64,000 bases of DNA, taken from contig NC_090779.1 in assembly GCF_040054535.1 (NCBI RefSeq), forward strand, positions 23,552,501 through 23,616,500, in the 5' to 3' direction. Position 1 is the first letter of the stretch, and each line of letters begins with the position of its first letter. The notes under the pieces are model-generated. The model ran no database searches. It was not told where the DNA came from and saw only the letters and a program-made list of their open reading frames with translations. Source of the DNA: Antennarius striatus. Its lineage: Eukaryota > Chordata > Actinopteri > Lophiiformes > Antennariidae. Positions 61,490-64,000 of the stretch are shown here, one piece after another. A program made the position numbers and the translations under genes.

Positions 61490-64000
61490 CTAAAAAAAAG
61501 GAAAAAAGAGTGTAAAGTGAAGAATTTTTTAAGACAAGTGTTGGTTAGTTCACAACATTGATTTGATTCAATTGTACAGACAGCAGATACAAGTTGAGGC
61601 AATGAAAGTACTTGCAGTACGTGCAGAAGAAAGAAACAGAAAAATGGATGTGTGTGAAGGACGAGTTAAGAAGGCAGTATTATACTGTCTCCATTAGGTG
61701 GCAAACTTTCTCTACTAAGCAGCCAACCCTGCAGATATCTTATCCCCAATCCTTAGATACGAGAACGAGGACCGAAGAAGATGAAAAGATCTTCTCCTTG
61801 ACATGTGTATTGTCACACAGTGAAAACCTTGATCCTCTGAAATGTATAAATTATAGAGAAAATATAAACCAGAAGTGCTTCATTTAGCTCACGTTGAGAT
61901 TGAATAGTGTAAGACACGTACCTTTTCTAAAGCAGCCCTTATCTTCCCCTTGCTATTATAGCCACTATCTATATAGGATGTGAACGTAAAGTATTGATTT
62001 TTCTTTATTTCAAATCAAAATGCACAAATGCATTACGACTCCCACTGCATTAAATATAGGCTACAAGCCATCAGAAATCAATAGATATATGAATCTGGTT
62101 TCAAATGGAAACTAAATCTTTTGCAATTTCTCTACTTTAATGAATAAAATTAGCCAACAGACAAATAAACCAGTTAAAAAAATTACTTGATTCATTTATA
62201 TTTTTAGTCGGATTCAAGCATGGTCTCAGTTTTAATGGTAACCGCCTACATGTCAGACACATCCTGTGTTTTTCTGGCGTTCCAGGTCACACTCTGTGGC
62301 ATCAGGAAACCACAGCCTTTTGTTATTTTAATTATGCAGTGCAAGCGCACCCTATTTTAAATCCTTTCACTGCGACAATAAAACCTGTGGGTTCCCAATA
62401 AACACGTCAATCCAGTTTTAACTTCTTTAAACCGGAGAGATTCAAAGTAAACCATTTAGCCACATAAAACACTTTCTAACACACTTGTTTTTGTTCAGAA
62501 TTTACTTCAACACAAATCATGAATCTAATGGAGGCAGGAAGCCAAAAGGAAAACATTTATATTCAAACATATTTCATCTCTACTGATGAGCATACTTTTT
62601 AAAAACCAATTGCAAACAGTACCATGTGTATACCAAAGTTTCATATCTGTATGGAGCGAACATAATTTTGTCACTGAAAGGCAAACAGGTGAACCGGCTA
62701 GTTATACCTTTAGATGTGGTTATACATACACAACTTAACATCAGAAGACAACAACACATATTGACATTTTCATCTTGAATTAACAAAAAACACAACTGAT
62801 GAACAATCCTTCACTCTGTGTGGCTGTTCTGCAGCAATTAATGATCCTCTATACAAACTGTAGTATCCATATGATTATTTGCATTTCCTCAATATTTCGC
62901 ATTTACAGTTATACAAAAAATCCCCACAATCCTAGACCTGCTCCCTGATCCAGATCAGCACCATAATGAGCTCTTAATGAGTCTTTTCCTGGTTCATGCC
63001 CCATCCTTCAACCAGATTCCATGGGAATCCAGCAGCTTTTGTCCAGATCTGCAACCAAACAAACCAACATACTCAGAGAGAAATGGACTGATGACAATAT
63101 AACGTCTGTGGTCACCTACTTTTAATTCAGTAGGTGACAACATACAAAATCAAAAGGCTACACAGAGACAGTAAGGCTTCATTATGTTTAGAATGTGTTG
63201 TTTTCTGGTTTTCATACCCAAACCACACCCTTGCACCTGAAGCAGCCCCTCGTACTACACAGCCATAACCAGAAATAACATCACTGTGGGATGACTGTGG
63301 GTTTTTTTTAATAGGTGAACCAAACCTTCATTTCATCACATAAATCAAGCGCGATGACTCACGGTTGGGCCGATATCGACAGGGAACGGGCGGATCTGTC
63401 CTCTCCTCCATCTAACAAGGTCAGGGGTGTCAGATCCTGTTTGGAAGGATGCTACCATGATGACACCCTGTACCTGCCCAGGGCCAAACACAATGAAGCA
63501 GGAACTCTGGAATCAAACTGCTGATGAAGCCAAGATAGCGAGGTGACATTTATCCCAACATGTAACACAAGATACTTCCTGACGGAGTCAGTCTGTAATT
63601 CAGTCAATGCTATTCAATGCTGACAGTAATGCAACCCAAATGTCTGTGACAGACTTTCAAGATATGCAGAACAAAAAGTCTATGTGTCTTTGAATCAAAA
63701 CGATTAATTTAATATGTAGTTTTGCGAGAAGAGACGACAGAAAAAAGCATAAATCAAGTCGTGTTAACAGATATTTTAATATTTCCCTTTTGGGACATTT
63801 TGCTCTTCTAGGATTTTGGGACAGATATTCTTCCAGATAACTATCTCATCCTGACAGACATAGACAGGGGCAACAGTTACCGTCCTTATTGTTCCTGCTC
63901 TCTTTAATAGAAGCCAGGAGAAATTAAGAAGCAGCTCTCGGGCTGCATCCTAACAAGATAACTCAATTTCTCATTATTTTGTGCTTGTGATCACGCGTCT
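61490..64000. other. Upstream intron or flank of peak1
   Basis: No gene is supported. The sequence is AT-rich and non-repetitive at a glance. Human PEAK1 has untranslated first exons far upstream, so this is probably intronic. Confidence 0.45.

Overview
The window is vertebrate nuclear DNA, almost certainly from a ray-finned fish (teleost). Genes are split by GT-AG introns, long (CA)n/(TA)n microsatellites are common, MITE-like DNA transposon pieces are scattered through introns and flanks, and the proteins read as fish orthologues of vertebrate genes. The species cannot be named from the sequence. I see no bacterial operon, CRISPR array, phage or other prokaryotic system.

All recognised protein genes lie on the minus strand. 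From left to right: (1) about 1-11,300, a tandem cluster of three two-exon IFITM (CD225/dispanin) genes. The first two are a recent duplication with a ~2.7 kb period. A degraded PIF/Harbinger-type transposon (about 212-1953) has landed in the 3' flank of the first, and a further copy of the promoter side lies without a gene at about 6459-6990. (2) 13,180-19,867, a complete 13-exon catalase gene (527 aa) with a TATA box and a CCAAT box, and one apparent GC-AG intron. (3) 23,672-30,857, the complete coding part of synaptotagmin-12 (7 coding exons, 429 aa), with a tRNA-Asp(GTC) gene in its fourth intron. (4) About 31-42.7 kb, a long gene-poor stretch holding a pyrimidine-rich ATCTCAT-type satellite, long CA repeats, a hAT-like MITE with a target duplication, and a GC/CpG-rich block near 38.5-39.2 kb that is a candidate promoter for syt12. 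(5) 42,784-61,354, the coding part of PEAK1 (4 coding exons, 1916 aa), a cytoskeletal scaffold pseudokinase. The last 2.6 kb is upstream of, or in a 5' intron of, peak1.

These genes do not form a pathway: antiviral membrane proteins, peroxide detoxification, membrane trafficking and adhesion signalling are simply neighbours. Coding structures were built by hand from splice signals, reading phase and remembered family sequences. All four reconstructed multi-exon families keep phase across every junction. The most unusual signals are the mosaic divergence and trimmed C-terminus in the IFITM pair, the TIR-bounded nested transposon, a perfect 58-bp inverted repeat around a (TA)n tract, and the GC donor in catalase. 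I did not find a clearly new biological system.
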